Shown: positions 7,627-14,718, numbered from the stretch's first letter. The stretch is 20,704 bases of DNA from an uncultured Eubacteriales bacterium (GCA_900551415.1 URWB01000030.1:1-20704); one strand, 5' to 3'. Notes: generated by a model from the sequence alone, not told the origin. Program-made: numbers and translations.

Positions 7627-7681
7627 ATTTTATCGCATCTTTCTTGCGAAATTCTTTAGACTTTCTTATTTTTTCTTTAGA
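7627..7681 (-). promoter_or_regulatory. Candidate response-regulator-dependent promoter of the ABC cassette
   Basis: On the minus strand TCTAAAGAA occurs at 7681-7673 and again at 7660-7652, exactly 21 bp apart, two helical turns. A -10 like TAAAAT lies at 7632-7627. The position of a -35 hexamer at 17-bp spacing (7650-7655, AGAATT) is far from TTGACA and overlaps the downstream repeat. A missing -35 replaced by direct repeats is how OmpR/PhoB-type activators often work, and an OmpR-type regulator is encoded just upstream. The binding itself is inference. Confidence 0.45.
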
Positions 7682-7727
7682 AAATGTTCTCTTACGGTAT
7701 TTTTACTCGTCTGTCGCTTGCAAAAGA

Positions 7728-9326
7728 TCACAAGACCGCCGGAAGCAGAATCTCAAATTCCGTACTGAATCCCGGACTTGGCTTGTCCAAAAGTGTAATC
7801 GTACCGCCATGAGCTTCGATGATTTTTTTGGTAATGGCAAGCCCCAGACCGCTGCCTTCGCTGCCGCGTGAATCTGTACCTGTCACAAAAGGCTCGAAAA
7901 TCCGCGCTCTGCGCTCCGGCGCGATGCCGACACCGTTGTCCGCCAAACGGATCGCGATCGTGTTTGGTTTGTTTCTTTCTTCGGTTTCGACAATCTTAAT
8001 ACCCATGACTGTGCCGAGTGCGTTGTACTGCATCGCATTGTAGATAATGTTGTTCAGCGCGCGCGTCATCATCGGTTGATCGATCGCGCAGAGAATCATT
8101 TTTTCCGGAATCGAAATCCGCAGCGCGAAACCTGCCAGATTGATTTCATCATAACGCTTGGCGAGGTATTCCCGCAGGAATTCACAGACATCGGCTACCA
8201 CTGGCTGCACGCGAAATTCCGGATGGTTGACCTTGTTATACTCATAGAAAGAATTCAAAAGATCGTTGAGTTCCTCCGCCTTATCATCGATCAGCTGCAG
8301 ATAGACCGCGAGCTTGTCCTGTGGCACCTTGCCATCCGCGATCGCGCGCGTATAGCCGCAGATGACCGTAATCGGCGTTTTGAGATCGTGGGAAATATCC
8401 GTCAGCAGCTTTTGCTTGTCCGCGTCAAGGCGTCTGCGCTCCGCTTCACTTTCCGCGAGCTGGTCCGCCATACGGTCAAAATTCCGCGCGATGGCCTGCA
8501 TCTCATACGGCCCGTTGACCATGCCCACATGCGCGTCAGCCGCGCCGCCCGCCGCCATGCGATTGATCGCCGCGCTCAGTTGTATGAGCGGATTTTTGAC
8601 TCGTTTGTTCAAAAAAAGAATGAAAAATGTGATCAAAAGCAAGCTGACCGGCAGCAGAACCCAGTAGATCATATTGGCTCTTCTTGAAACAGTTGTATAG
8701 TCATCGGCATGCCATTTCTTTGCCGCCGCCACGAGAATCCGACCATCCGGCATCGTATGCCGCAGAAGCTCCGCATCCTCCGGGAAGCTTCCGGTTAAAA
8801 TGCTGTATTCGCGTGCGGTATATTGCATTTTGTTTTTTTGCAAAGGCCCGCTGATGACGTGATAATCCTGATCCAACAGCATCTGCTTTGTCTCCGTTTC
8901 GTCGCTGTTTTCGCGGTAGATTGTCTTGACTACCAAATATTCACCGCCGCTTTGCGCCACATCCAACTCATAGCTATTGATAAAGGAAAAGTCATCATAA
9001 TCCGGTACGCAAAGCACCTCGTCGATATCCAAAAGGTAAGGGAAGTTTTTTTCATCACGATAGAGCAGCGATCCCTCCGGATCAAAGACCGCGAAACCTC
9101 CGTTTTTTCCAAAATAGCGAAAGCAATTGACCTTTTCATATTCTCTGCTGATCATGTGTACATCTTCTGCCGCGGCATCCATGTCCGGCGTCAGAAGCAT
9201 ATGATCGTAATAACGGTCACTCGCCCAAAATACAAGTAAGACACAACCTAGCACCGTCAGCGAAAAGCCGAAATAGGCCTTCGCGAAGAGTGTGACCAGT
9301 TTTCCTTTTTTCGCGTTAAACTTCAA
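7728..9326 (-). CDS. Membrane sensor histidine kinase
   Basis: This 532-residue kinase senses an extracellular or membrane signal and phosphorylates the regulator encoded just upstream. Domains: membrane helix about 15-35, extracytoplasmic sensor region about 37-217 with no recognised fold, second helix about 219-239, HAMP (240-292), dimerisation domain with DISHDLKTPI (phospho-accepting His 313), then the ATPase domain with the N-box NNIIYNAMQY (425-434), G1 DNGVG (463-467), F-box and G2 GSGLGLA (491-497). All catalytic elements are present. The start is TTG at 9326, after GGTGGG, and overlaps the end of the regulator gene by 11 bases. The large sensor domain differs from the tiny loop of BceS-type antibiotic sensors, so it probably detects its own ligand rather than reading transporter flux. 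Confidence 0.94.
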   Translation of the reverse strand: MKFNAKKGKLVTLFAKAYFGFSLTVLGCVLLVFWASDRYYDHMLLTPDMDAAAEDVHMISREYEKVNCFRYFGKNGGFAVFDPEGSLLYRDEKNFPYLLDIDEVLCVPDYDDFSFINSYELDVAQSGGEYLVVKTIYRENSDETETKQMLLDQDYHVISGPLQKNKMQYTAREYSILTGSFPEDAELLRHTMPDGRILVAAAKKWHADDYTTVSRRANMIYWVLLPVSLLLITFFILFLNKRVKNPLIQLSAAINRMAAGGAADAHVGMVNGPYEMQAIARNFDRMADQLAESEAERRRLDADKQKLLTDISHDLKTPITVICGYTRAIADGKVPQDKLAVYLQLIDDKAEELNDLLNSFYEYNKVNHPEFRVQPVVADVCEFLREYLAKRYDEINLAGFALRISIPEKMILCAIDQPMMTRALNNIIYNAMQYNALGTVMGIKIVETEERNKPNTIAIRLADNGVGIAPERRARIFEPFVTGTDSRGSEGSGLGLAITKKIIEAHGGTITLLDKPSPGFSTEFEILLPAVL

Positions 9327-9987
9327 AGCGATATCCCACCCCTCTGACAGTTTTAATATAGACCGGTTGTTTCGGATCTGTCTCTATCTTATCCCGCAGC
9401 TTCGAAATATGAACCATGATGGTGTTTTCATCGCTCTCAAAAAACTCCCCGTTGATGTTTTCATAAAGCTGTGCCTTGGTAAAGATTCTGCCCGGATTCT
9501 TCATCATCAAAGAAAGCAGCTTGTACTCCATCGGCGTCAAAGTAATCTGGCGATCGTTTTTCCAAAGCTCATGCGAGGAAAGATTCAAAAGCAGCTCGCC
9601 GCGCCGCAGCTCACTGGTCTGCGCGTCCGCGCGGCGCAGCAGGGCTTTGACCCTTGCCACCAGCTCCAACGGATTGAAAGGCTTCGCCATATAATCATCC
9701 GCGCCCATGTTAAGTCCCAAAATCTTGTCCTGGTCCTGTCCCTTCGCCGAAAGAATCAAAATCGGCATCATGGTTTTTTTGCGCAGTACCTGCGTTACCT
9801 CAAGTCCGGTCATAGAAGGCATCATAATATCCAAAATCGCGAGCTGCGGATTGTATGCTTCAATTAGCGAAAGCGCCTCCGCGCCGTCCCCGCTGCAGAG
9901 GATCTCATAGCCCTCGCTTTCCAGATACAGTTTCATCAGATCGCGGATATCGACATCGTCCTCTGCTATCAAAATTCTAGCTTTCAC
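9316..9987 (-). CDS. OmpR/PhoB-family response regulator
   Basis: This 223-residue DNA-binding regulator has a receiver domain (1-118) with acidic pocket E9, D10, D11, phosphorylation site D53 in LAILDIMMPSMTG, switch serine 80 and lysine 102 in AKPF, followed by a winged-helix trans_reg_C domain (about 128-222) with LTPMEYKLL and the C-terminal IKTVRGVGYRF. The start codon is GTG at 9987; the hydrolase stop codon overlaps it as GTGA, so the two are translationally coupled, and the kinase start overlaps its own end. It is expected to control the neighbouring ABC cassette, whose promoter holds 21-bp-spaced repeats, and possibly its own operon. Confidence 0.95.
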   Translation of the reverse strand: MKARILIAEDDVDIRDLMKLYLESEGYEILCSGDGAEALSLIEAYNPQLAILDIMMPSMTGLEVTQVLRKKTMMPILILSAKGQDQDKILGLNMGADDYMAKPFNPLELVARVKALLRRADAQTSELRRGELLLNLSSHELWKNDRQITLTPMEYKLLSLMMKNPGRIFTKAQLYENINGEFFESDENTIMVHISKLRDKIETDPKQPVYIKTVRGVGYRFEV

Positions 9988-10868
9988 TGTGCTTCCGTTC
10001 CTTTCTCCGCGTGCTCCGGCAGAGCCTGAATAAACGCAATCGCCCGCTCAATAACCGCTTCTCCAGTCTCGCCGTTCGGCCCGCCGTTATGAATTTCATG
10101 GTAGTAACCCGGCCATTCGACAAAGGTAAAACTCGTCGGATCCTGCAGCTTGGCAAATTCTCTGCTTCCCCGCACATCACAGATTTTATCCGCGCTTCCG
10201 TGCATCAAAAGGCAAGGTGTGCTTTTTGCCCGACCGTTATCCTCATTGGTTCCCTTTTCCAGCGCTGTACCGATGGTAAACCCCTCGTAAGCGCAGAGCG
10301 CCGTCGCGTACGGATGTACCATCGGGTCGTTCTTATACGGTCTGACATATTCGACATTGCCCAGCTGGTTCTCCGGGAACTCGGATTTGATTTTGTAATT
10401 CGGTGCGATCTTTGACAACAGCTTCACCGCTGTCAGCAATCCGCCGCTGACCGGACGCACAAGGCGGATCCACGGCGCAGAAATGATATAGCCGGCCGGC
10501 ACATCATTATGGCCGCCGCGCGCGCGATAATCGAGCGTAATATTCCCGCCCATGCTGTGTCCGTACAGCACGATTGGAACGTTCGGGTAAAATTCCCGTG
10601 CGTATTCGATCAGCGCGTCGATATCTCCAAGCACCTCTGCGCGCGGCGCGCAAGCTCCGCGCACGCCCTGTGAGCGTCCATGTCCGCGCAAATCCATCGA
10701 CACGACCGCAATACCCGCGCGATGAAAATAGTCCGCCATGCGGCTGAATCTTCCTGCATGCTCTCCGATGCCATGAATCAGACAGACCACGTGCTTTGGA
10801 TTATCACAAGGAAAGTGATAGCCCTGCACGACACAATTTCTCTTTTCAAAATCAAAAAGCTGATACAT
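9984..10868 (-). CDS. Alpha/beta hydrolase of the monoacylglycerol lipase type
   Basis: This 294-residue serine hydrolase resembles monoacylglycerol lipases/lysophospholipases (PldB-like, Hydrolase_4). From the chosen start it shows the oxyanion-hole segment HGIGEHAGRF (about 32-41), DLRGHGRS (59-66), the nucleophile elbow GHSMGG with Ser 105, the acid Asp 227 in HGSADKICD, and the catalytic His 258 in YHEIHN. No signal peptide, so cytoplasmic or at the inner membrane face. The ATG at 10868 follows GGAGGTG; an upstream start at 10898 lacks a site. It heads an operon with the two-component regulator and kinase. It could release fatty acids from monoacylglycerols or lysolipids, tying the sensor and ABC cassette to membrane lipid state, but substrate is not certain. 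Confidence 0.88.
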   Translation of the reverse strand: MYQLFDFEKRNCVVQGYHFPCDNPKHVVCLIHGIGEHAGRFSRMADYFHRAGIAVVSMDLRGHGRSQGVRGACAPRAEVLGDIDALIEYAREFYPNVPIVLYGHSMGGNITLDYRARGGHNDVPAGYIISAPWIRLVRPVSGGLLTAVKLLSKIAPNYKIKSEFPENQLGNVEYVRPYKNDPMVHPYATALCAYEGFTIGTALEKGTNEDNGRAKSTPCLLMHGSADKICDVRGSREFAKLQDPTSFTFVEWPGYYHEIHNGGPNGETGEAVIERAIAFIQALPEHAEKGTEAQ

Positions 10869-10955
10869 TTTTACACCTCCAAAAACTGGAAAATACATTT
10901 AAAGCTCAAAATCTTACATTTCAATACCAAAATACGACATCTTTTACTTTTTTTC

Positions 10956-10984
10956 TTTACTCTCGCTTCTTTTTGCGTTATGCT
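10956..10984 (+). promoter_or_regulatory. Candidate promoter for the zinc-ribbon gene
   Basis: On the plus strand TTTACT (10956-10961) and TATGCT (10979-10984) are 17 bases apart in an AT-rich divergent region. Predicted start near 10991, about 47 bases before the ATG. I saw no equally clear promoter in the opposite direction for the hydrolase operon. Confidence 0.4.
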
Positions 10985-11037
10985 TTACTTACATCTTAGG
11001 AAAGGCTTAATGAGTCAGAACAAAGGAGGTAAGAATC

Positions 11038-11166
11038 ATGGAACACATGGAACAAGTGGAACAAAACAGTCAATGTTCCCTTTGCGGAAAGCGGTATCAT
11101 ATTACGGCATTCCACGGCGGATATGTTTGTGAATGCTGCATTGATTACATTAAGACCCATGACTAG
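11038..11166 (+). CDS. 42-residue zinc-ribbon protein
   Basis: This short gene encodes a 42-residue protein beginning MEHMEQVEQN and carrying CSLCGK, then HGGYVCECCIDYIKTHD. Cys 13 and 16 and Cys 31 and 34 form a CX2C-X14-CX2C pattern typical of a treble-clef/zinc-ribbon knuckle. An excellent ribosome site, AAAGGAGGT, lies seven bases before the ATG. It is the only supported plus-strand gene in the window and is divergent from the hydrolase-regulator-kinase operon, with about 170 AT-rich bases between. Tiny zinc-ribbon proteins of this kind occur widely in Clostridia with no settled function; protein or nucleic-acid contact is plausible. The alternative, that the reverse frame over the same bases is the gene, is less likely because it lacks a ribosome site and conserved features. 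Confidence 0.75.
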   Translation: MEHMEQVEQNSQCSLCGKRYHITAFHGGYVCECCIDYIKTHD

Positions 11167-11469
11167 GATGAATTCATGAGCAGTATCATGGTTTGGCGTC
11201 ATCGCAAAGGCACCCCTATGAAATCTATCATGCAAGTTCCCCAATCATTCTGCTTTCAATCTTTTTGAATTGCATCGAGCTTATGCAGCATACCTTCCGA
11301 AACAAAACGTTCTGCCTGCCGCTGTTTGTCCCATGTCGGGCAAGCAGCGGCCGCGGAAACGCGAACGCGTTCGGCGTGCCCATCGGCTTTCTGCCTCTTG
11401 CTCACCGGCTTCGCTCTTCTTCCCCTGTCGTTTCGACAATGCGCGGCAGCCGCAGCGCCTCTCCACCGT
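11167..11469. other. Noncoding stretch with hairpin and palindrome
   Basis: Between the zinc-ribbon gene and the flavin reductase-like gene, which converge here, I find no supported coding frame. It holds an imperfect hairpin at 11318-11351 and a perfect 12-bp palindrome CGAACGCGTTCG at 11362-11373. Neither gene has an obvious terminator with a clean T-run in this stretch. Confidence 0.4.
11318..11351 (-). other. Imperfect hairpin downstream of the flavin reductase gene
   Basis: On the minus strand GCCGCTG pairs with CAGCGGC, followed inward by a mismatch, TTG/CAA, and CCC/GGG around a five-base loop with one bulge. Ten bases beyond lies a T-rich stretch CGTTTTGTTT. It may be a weak terminator about 120 bases after the flavin reductase stop, or a structured RNA end. 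Confidence 0.3.
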
Positions 11470-12186
11470 CTATTTCACACGTCCGGCTCCCGCCTGTTTC
11501 TTTTTCGTTCCTTGCCCCGTTCTTGCCTGCCTTCTTGCCTGCCTGGATTCACTTTTCGCGCGGCGTTTCTCCTGATTCTGCTGTACGCGTTTTTGGTGCG
11601 CCGCGCGGCTGATTTTTTTCTTCGTCTTTGGCTTCATCACCGCGTAGCCAAAGCGACCGAGCGGTTGTTTTTTGATCCCGAAATACTGCCCGTGGACATA
11701 AGCCATCAGTCCGGCCTTCTCCATCTCGAATCGGTCTTTTTCATCGATGAGTTCCTCGTCAACATGAACGGCGACAATCTCCGCGACGAACATGTCATGC
11801 GACGGATATTCGTGAACCTCTCGTACTTTACACTCCAGATTGATCGGAGATTCCGCGATCATTGGACAGCTTACCTCGCCTGCGGCAAGCGGCGTCAATT
11901 TCATTTCGGTGAATTTATCAACCTCACGCCCTGACTTCACGCCGCAGTAATCGGTCGCGAAGGTCAATGCCTCCGTCGTCAGATTGATGACAAATTCACC
12001 GCTTTCCGCGATCAAATCATGAGAATAGCGAGATTTGCGCACAGAAATATAGGTCATCGGCGGCGTGGAATTGACAATGCCTGTCCACGCAATCGTGATA
12101 ATATTCGGTTTTTCGAGGCTGCCGCAGCTGACCATGACCGCGGGCAGCGGCATCAGCAGCGTCGCCGGCTTCATTGTTTTTTTCAT
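11470..12186 (-). CDS. Flavin reductase-like (flavoredoxin) protein with basic tail
   Basis: This protein belongs to the flavin reductase-like FMN-binding split-barrel family, which transfers electrons through bound FMN in the cytoplasm. The core (about 5-185) has PLPAVMVSCGSLEKPNIITI, the ISVRKSRYSHDLI and FVINL segments, then DYCGVKSGREVDKF, all typical. The C-terminal 54 residues are unlike the usual family end (about 190 residues in total): roughly 20 are Lys or Arg, with SRQARRQAR and TKKKQ runs, so the protein may bind nucleic acid or acidic surfaces. The start: two in-frame ATGs, 12192 and 12186; AAGGAG lies only two bases before the first and eight before the second, so 12186 (238 residues) is preferred. 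It follows rluD by about 100 bases on the same strand. Confidence 0.88.
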   Translation of the reverse strand: MKKTMKPATLLMPLPAVMVSCGSLEKPNIITIAWTGIVNSTPPMTYISVRKSRYSHDLIAESGEFVINLTTEALTFATDYCGVKSGREVDKFTEMKLTPLAAGEVSCPMIAESPINLECKVREVHEYPSHDMFVAEIVAVHVDEELIDEKDRFEMEKAGLMAYVHGQYFGIKKQPLGRFGYAVMKPKTKKKISRAAHQKRVQQNQEKRRAKSESRQARRQARTGQGTKKKQAGAGRVK

Positions 12187-12212
12187 CTTCATTTCTCCTT
12201 GTTTCTTTTGCG

Positions 12213-12311
12213 TTAGCAGGCTTTACAGCTGCCGCAGGGCATACGCGCGCGGATACCGCACAACTTTCCTTCTGTTCCCCGCGTCGGCTCAATCGCTGCG
12301 CACGCCTCCAT
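12213..12311 (-). CDS. Candidate Cys-rich mini-ORF upstream of flavin reductase
   Basis: A frame of up to 32 codons overlaps the end of rluD and ends 26 bases before the flavin reductase start, finishing in MPCGSCKAC. Five of the last residues' possible starts are an ATG at 12311 without a ribosome site, a TTG at 12263 preceded by GAAGGAAAG, and the ATG at 12242 without one. From 12263 it would be a 16-residue peptide with four cysteines, CG...PCGSCKAC. It could be a leader peptide, a metal- or redox-active small peptide, or chance. Confidence 0.2.
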   Translation of the reverse strand: MEACAAIEPTRGTEGKLCGIRARMPCGSCKAC

Positions 12312-13233
12312 GACGCAGTTTTTGCAGAATTTCTTCAAAATACGCAGGCAGCGGCGCGGTAAATTCCATATAGTCTCCGGTGCGTGGATGCACGAAGCCC
12401 AGCACGCCCGCGTGCAGCATCTGTCCCTCCTGCGTGAGATTCTGTTTTTTTGGTCCGTAGACCGGGTCGCCGACCAGCGGATGCTTGATATAGGCCATAT
12501 GTACGCGAATCTGATGCGTTCTTCCGGTTTCGAGTTTTGCCTCAATCAGTGTATAGCGGCCAAACCGCTCCAGCACGCGCCAATGCGTGACCGCGCGTTT
12601 GGAGTTCTGCGTCGTCACGGCCTGCCGCAGACGGTTCGTAGGGTCTCTGCCAATCGGCGCGTCAATGCTGCCCTCGTCCTGCACGAGATTGTCATAAACA
12701 AGCGCTGTATACCTGCGCGTGATGCTGTGCGCGGCGAGCTGCGCTGAAAGCGATTCGTGCGCCATATCGTTTTTGGCAATCATCAAAAGCCCGCTGGTAT
12801 CCTTGTCTATCCGATGCACAATGCCGGGTCGCACAACGCCGTTAATCGACGATAGCCGATCGCCGCAGTGATACATCACCGCATTGACCAGCGTACCGGT
12901 ATAATTTCCGACAGCGGGGTGCACGACCATGCCTTTTGGTTTGTTGACAACCAGTACATCCTCGTCCTCAAAGACAATCTCCAACGGGATGTTTTCCGCT
13001 TCGATTTTGAGTTGCTCCGGCTCCGGAACACGAAGCTCGACACGATCTCCGGCTGTGGTCAGATATTTCTTTTTGGTGCAGCTTTTTCCGTTTACCGTCA
13101 GATTCCCGCCTTCGATCAACTTTTGGATAAAGCTGCGTGAAGTATCCGGTAATAGCAAAGAAAGCACTGAATCAATTCGAGTGCTTTGGTTGTCTTCGTC
13201 TATGATAAAGTTATATGCTGTTTCCCGGTTCAT
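12289..13233 (-). CDS. rluD: RluD-family 23S rRNA pseudouridine synthase
   Basis: This 314-residue enzyme converts specific uridines in rRNA to pseudouridine. It has an N-terminal S4 RNA-binding domain (about 17-70, with TRIDSVLSLLLPDTSRS), and the catalytic domain from about 85. The conserved HRIDKDTSGLLM carries the catalytic aspartate 143; the RLRQAV, RTHQIRVH (about 237-244) and HPLVGDPVYG segments are also typical. Length is normal. Its start overlaps the end of lspA by 23 bases, the classical lspA-rluD coupling of Firmicutes, so its ribosome site lies inside lspA. The exact RluD/RluC/RluA position on rRNA cannot be deduced; the context favours the YlyB/RluD group. Confidence 0.95.
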   Translation of the reverse strand: MNRETAYNFIIDEDNQSTRIDSVLSLLLPDTSRSFIQKLIEGGNLTVNGKSCTKKKYLTTAGDRVELRVPEPEQLKIEAENIPLEIVFEDEDVLVVNKPKGMVVHPAVGNYTGTLVNAVMYHCGDRLSSINGVVRPGIVHRIDKDTSGLLMIAKNDMAHESLSAQLAAHSITRRYTALVYDNLVQDEGSIDAPIGRDPTNRLRQAVTTQNSKRAVTHWRVLERFGRYTLIEAKLETGRTHQIRVHMAYIKHPLVGDPVYGPKKQNLTQEGQMLHAGVLGFVHPRTGDYMEFTAPLPAYFEEILQKLRHGGVRSD

Positions 13234-13699
13234 GTTTTTCTCCTGCGGTTACGCCCTGCGTTTTATCAAAGAAAAAGATGTATACGACCAGAAACGCGCA
13301 GCCGACGCAGATACAAATATCCGCGATGTTAAAGACCGGCCAGATATGAAAGTCGAACATATCCGTCACATAGCCCAACGCCATGCGATCGATCAGATTG
13401 CCGAAGCCTCCCGCGATGATGAGCTGCAGGGCAAGGCGCAGCGTAAAATGCGCGTCCTTATGTCGTTCCATGTACCATAGCGCGACCAAAAGCGCCGCAA
13501 ACGGCACGACCGTCAAAAAAACGCCTCGTCCGGTAAAGAGGCTGAAGGCGGCGCCGCGATTCTGCACATAGGTGATCGAAAAAATGCTGCCGATGATCGA
13601 AAAGGTTTCTCCGACATACATCGTTCTTCGGATGAGCAGCTTCAAAAGCTGATCGCAGACAATCAGCCCGATAATCCATAAATACCTGAATTTTTTCAT
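13211..13699 (-). CDS. lspA: Lipoprotein signal peptidase II
   Basis: LspA cleaves the signal peptide of lipid-modified prolipoproteins in the membrane. The 162-residue sequence has four membrane helices (about 5-24, 55-76, 85-103, 124-144) and both family blocks: NRGAAFSLF (47-55), GNLIDRMALGYVTDMFDF with catalytic Asp 113, and FNIADICI with catalytic Asp 127. The C-terminus has a short hydrophilic extension (KTQGVTAGEKHEPGNSI) that overlaps rluD. No clear Shine-Dalgarno sequence precedes the ATG at 13699; a hairpin with wobble pairs (13711-13737) occupies the leader. A client, the lipoprotein at 3085-3405, is encoded in the same window. Confidence 0.96.
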   Translation of the reverse strand: MKKFRYLWIIGLIVCDQLLKLLIRRTMYVGETFSIIGSIFSITYVQNRGAAFSLFTGRGVFLTVVPFAALLVALWYMERHKDAHFTLRLALQLIIAGGFGNLIDRMALGYVTDMFDFHIWPVFNIADICICVGCAFLVVYIFFFDKTQGVTAGEKHEPGNSI

Positions 13700-13710
13700 C
13701 TAATTTATCG

Positions 13711-13737
13711 CAGGCGTTCCAAGCTTGAAAACACCTG
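13711..13737 (-). other. Leader hairpin in front of lspA
   Basis: On the minus strand the 27 bases from CAGGTGTT to AACGCCTG pair over eight positions (one G-U), with two further wobble pairs, leaving a small loop around AAGCTT. It ends 11 bases before the lspA ATG, where a ribosome site would be expected but is not seen. It may modulate lspA translation or be incidental. Confidence 0.3.
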
Positions 13738-13784
13738 CTGCCTTTCTTTTCTGATAAGAGTCTCTGCCTTTCCCTGCCCGGCGC

Positions 13785-14411
13785 CTAAGGGCGGGCAACG
13801 ATGGTCTTGCTCAGATCCGGCTTTTGTTCCGGCTCCGGCGCGGCGGCAGATTCCGTGGATTGTTCTTTGTCTTGCGCATCCTCCGTTTGCGGGATGTTCT
13901 TGCTCAGTTCCTCGCGAAAATCCGTCATGGAAGCCGGAAGGAAGTCCTGTTCAAAATCCTCCAGGATATCCTCGCCTACGAAGTCCAAACGATCCAGTTC
14001 TGTTTCCAGCATTGCTTTGTAACGACCGCGCAGCATCTCGACTCTGCTTCTGAGGCGGTTGCCCTCTGCCGTCAGTCTGGAGATGGAATCCTTCGCGTCC
14101 TTGGTGATCAGACTGGCTTCCAGCTCCGCGTTCTTAAGCAGAATCTCCGCTCTCCGTTCAGCGCTGGCGGCGATATCGTTCATCAGAGATTTGGCTGCCT
14201 CCAAAGTCTCATAGACGGAAGTCTCCGTAGACATGTGCTGATCCACATGGGTCTGCGCTTTTGCGACCTCCTCCTTGAGCTGCCTGTTCTCGCGCAGCAG
14301 CTTTTCCATATCGACAATAATCAAATCGAGGAAATCATCGACCTCCTCCATATCATAGCCTCGCTTAACTCTGCTAAAATCTTTGTTTTCTATATCTGCA
14401 GGTGTAATCAT
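13785..14411 (-). CDS. divIVA: DivIVA-family coiled-coil protein
   Basis: DivIVA proteins bind negatively curved membrane at poles and septa and position division or growth partners. This 208-residue form starts MITPADIENKDFSRVKRGYD, the conserved membrane-binding N-terminal motif, continues with MEEVDDFLD and then a long Glu/Leu/Arg-rich coiled coil (about 28-160), and ends in an acidic, Gln/Glu-rich flexible tail. A frame start at 14465 exists, but the ATG at 14411 has GGGAG four bases upstream and gives the family N-terminus. It lies ten bases after yggT. The ylmH gene found between yggT and divIVA in many Firmicutes is missing here. Confidence 0.94.
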   Translation of the reverse strand: MITPADIENKDFSRVKRGYDMEEVDDFLDLIIVDMEKLLRENRQLKEEVAKAQTHVDQHMSTETSVYETLEAAKSLMNDIAASAERRAEILLKNAELEASLITKDAKDSISRLTAEGNRLRSRVEMLRGRYKAMLETELDRLDFVGEDILEDFEQDFLPASMTDFREELSKNIPQTEDAQDKEQSTESAAAPEPEQKPDLSKTIVARP

Positions 14412-14421
14412 TGCTCCCTCC

Positions 14422-14706
14422 CTAAAAGATGATATAAACCAATCTGACCAGCACATTTGTTCCAAACTGGATGAGCAGCAGCGCGATCAACAGTGAAAAA
14501 TCAATCATGCCTGTGTTAAATCTGCTCATAAAATTTCGGCATGGCGCGACGATCGGTTCGGTGAAGCGGATCAACGCCATATAGATCTTGCCCAGTGTGG
14601 TGTAGGTATTCGGCTGTGTAAACCAGCTCATGATTGCCCGCACCACCAGCGCGGTGCTGAGTATCTCCCCAAACGTATAGATTGCGTATACAAGTATTCC
14701 CTTCAT
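14422..14706 (-). CDS. yggT: YggT family membrane protein
   Basis: This 94-residue integral membrane protein has two hydrophobic segments (about 3-25 and 68-92) separated by a loop with the family motif ALIRFTEPIVAPCRNFMSRF (about 43-62). YggT/YlmG proteins are found in the sepF-divIVA neighbourhood and are linked to division or membrane organisation, with no defined biochemistry. The start at 14706 has GGGGAG upstream. It is 12 bases after sepF and 10 before divIVA, inside one operon. Confidence 0.93.
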   Translation of the reverse strand: MKGILVYAIYTFGEILSTALVVRAIMSWFTQPNTYTTLGKIYMALIRFTEPIVAPCRNFMSRFNTGMIDFSLLIALLLIQFGTNVLVRLVYIIF

Positions 14707-14718
14707 CTCAAATCTCCC

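Noticed and set aside
10869..10955. Promoter for the hydrolase-regulator-kinase operon
   Set aside because: The AT-rich region offers several weak hexamer pairs (e.g. TTGAAA with a poor -10), none convincing, and AGTAAAGAA/AGTAAAAGA near 10941-10962 only loosely resemble the 21-bp repeats.
11176..11268. 30-codon plus-strand frame after the zinc-ribbon gene
   Set aside because: It has a modest AGGA before its ATG, but no recognisable composition or neighbour support.
13772..13798. Hairpin TGCCCG/CGGGCA over the divIVA stop codon
   Set aside because: Six pairs only, a long loop and no T-run; not a terminator.
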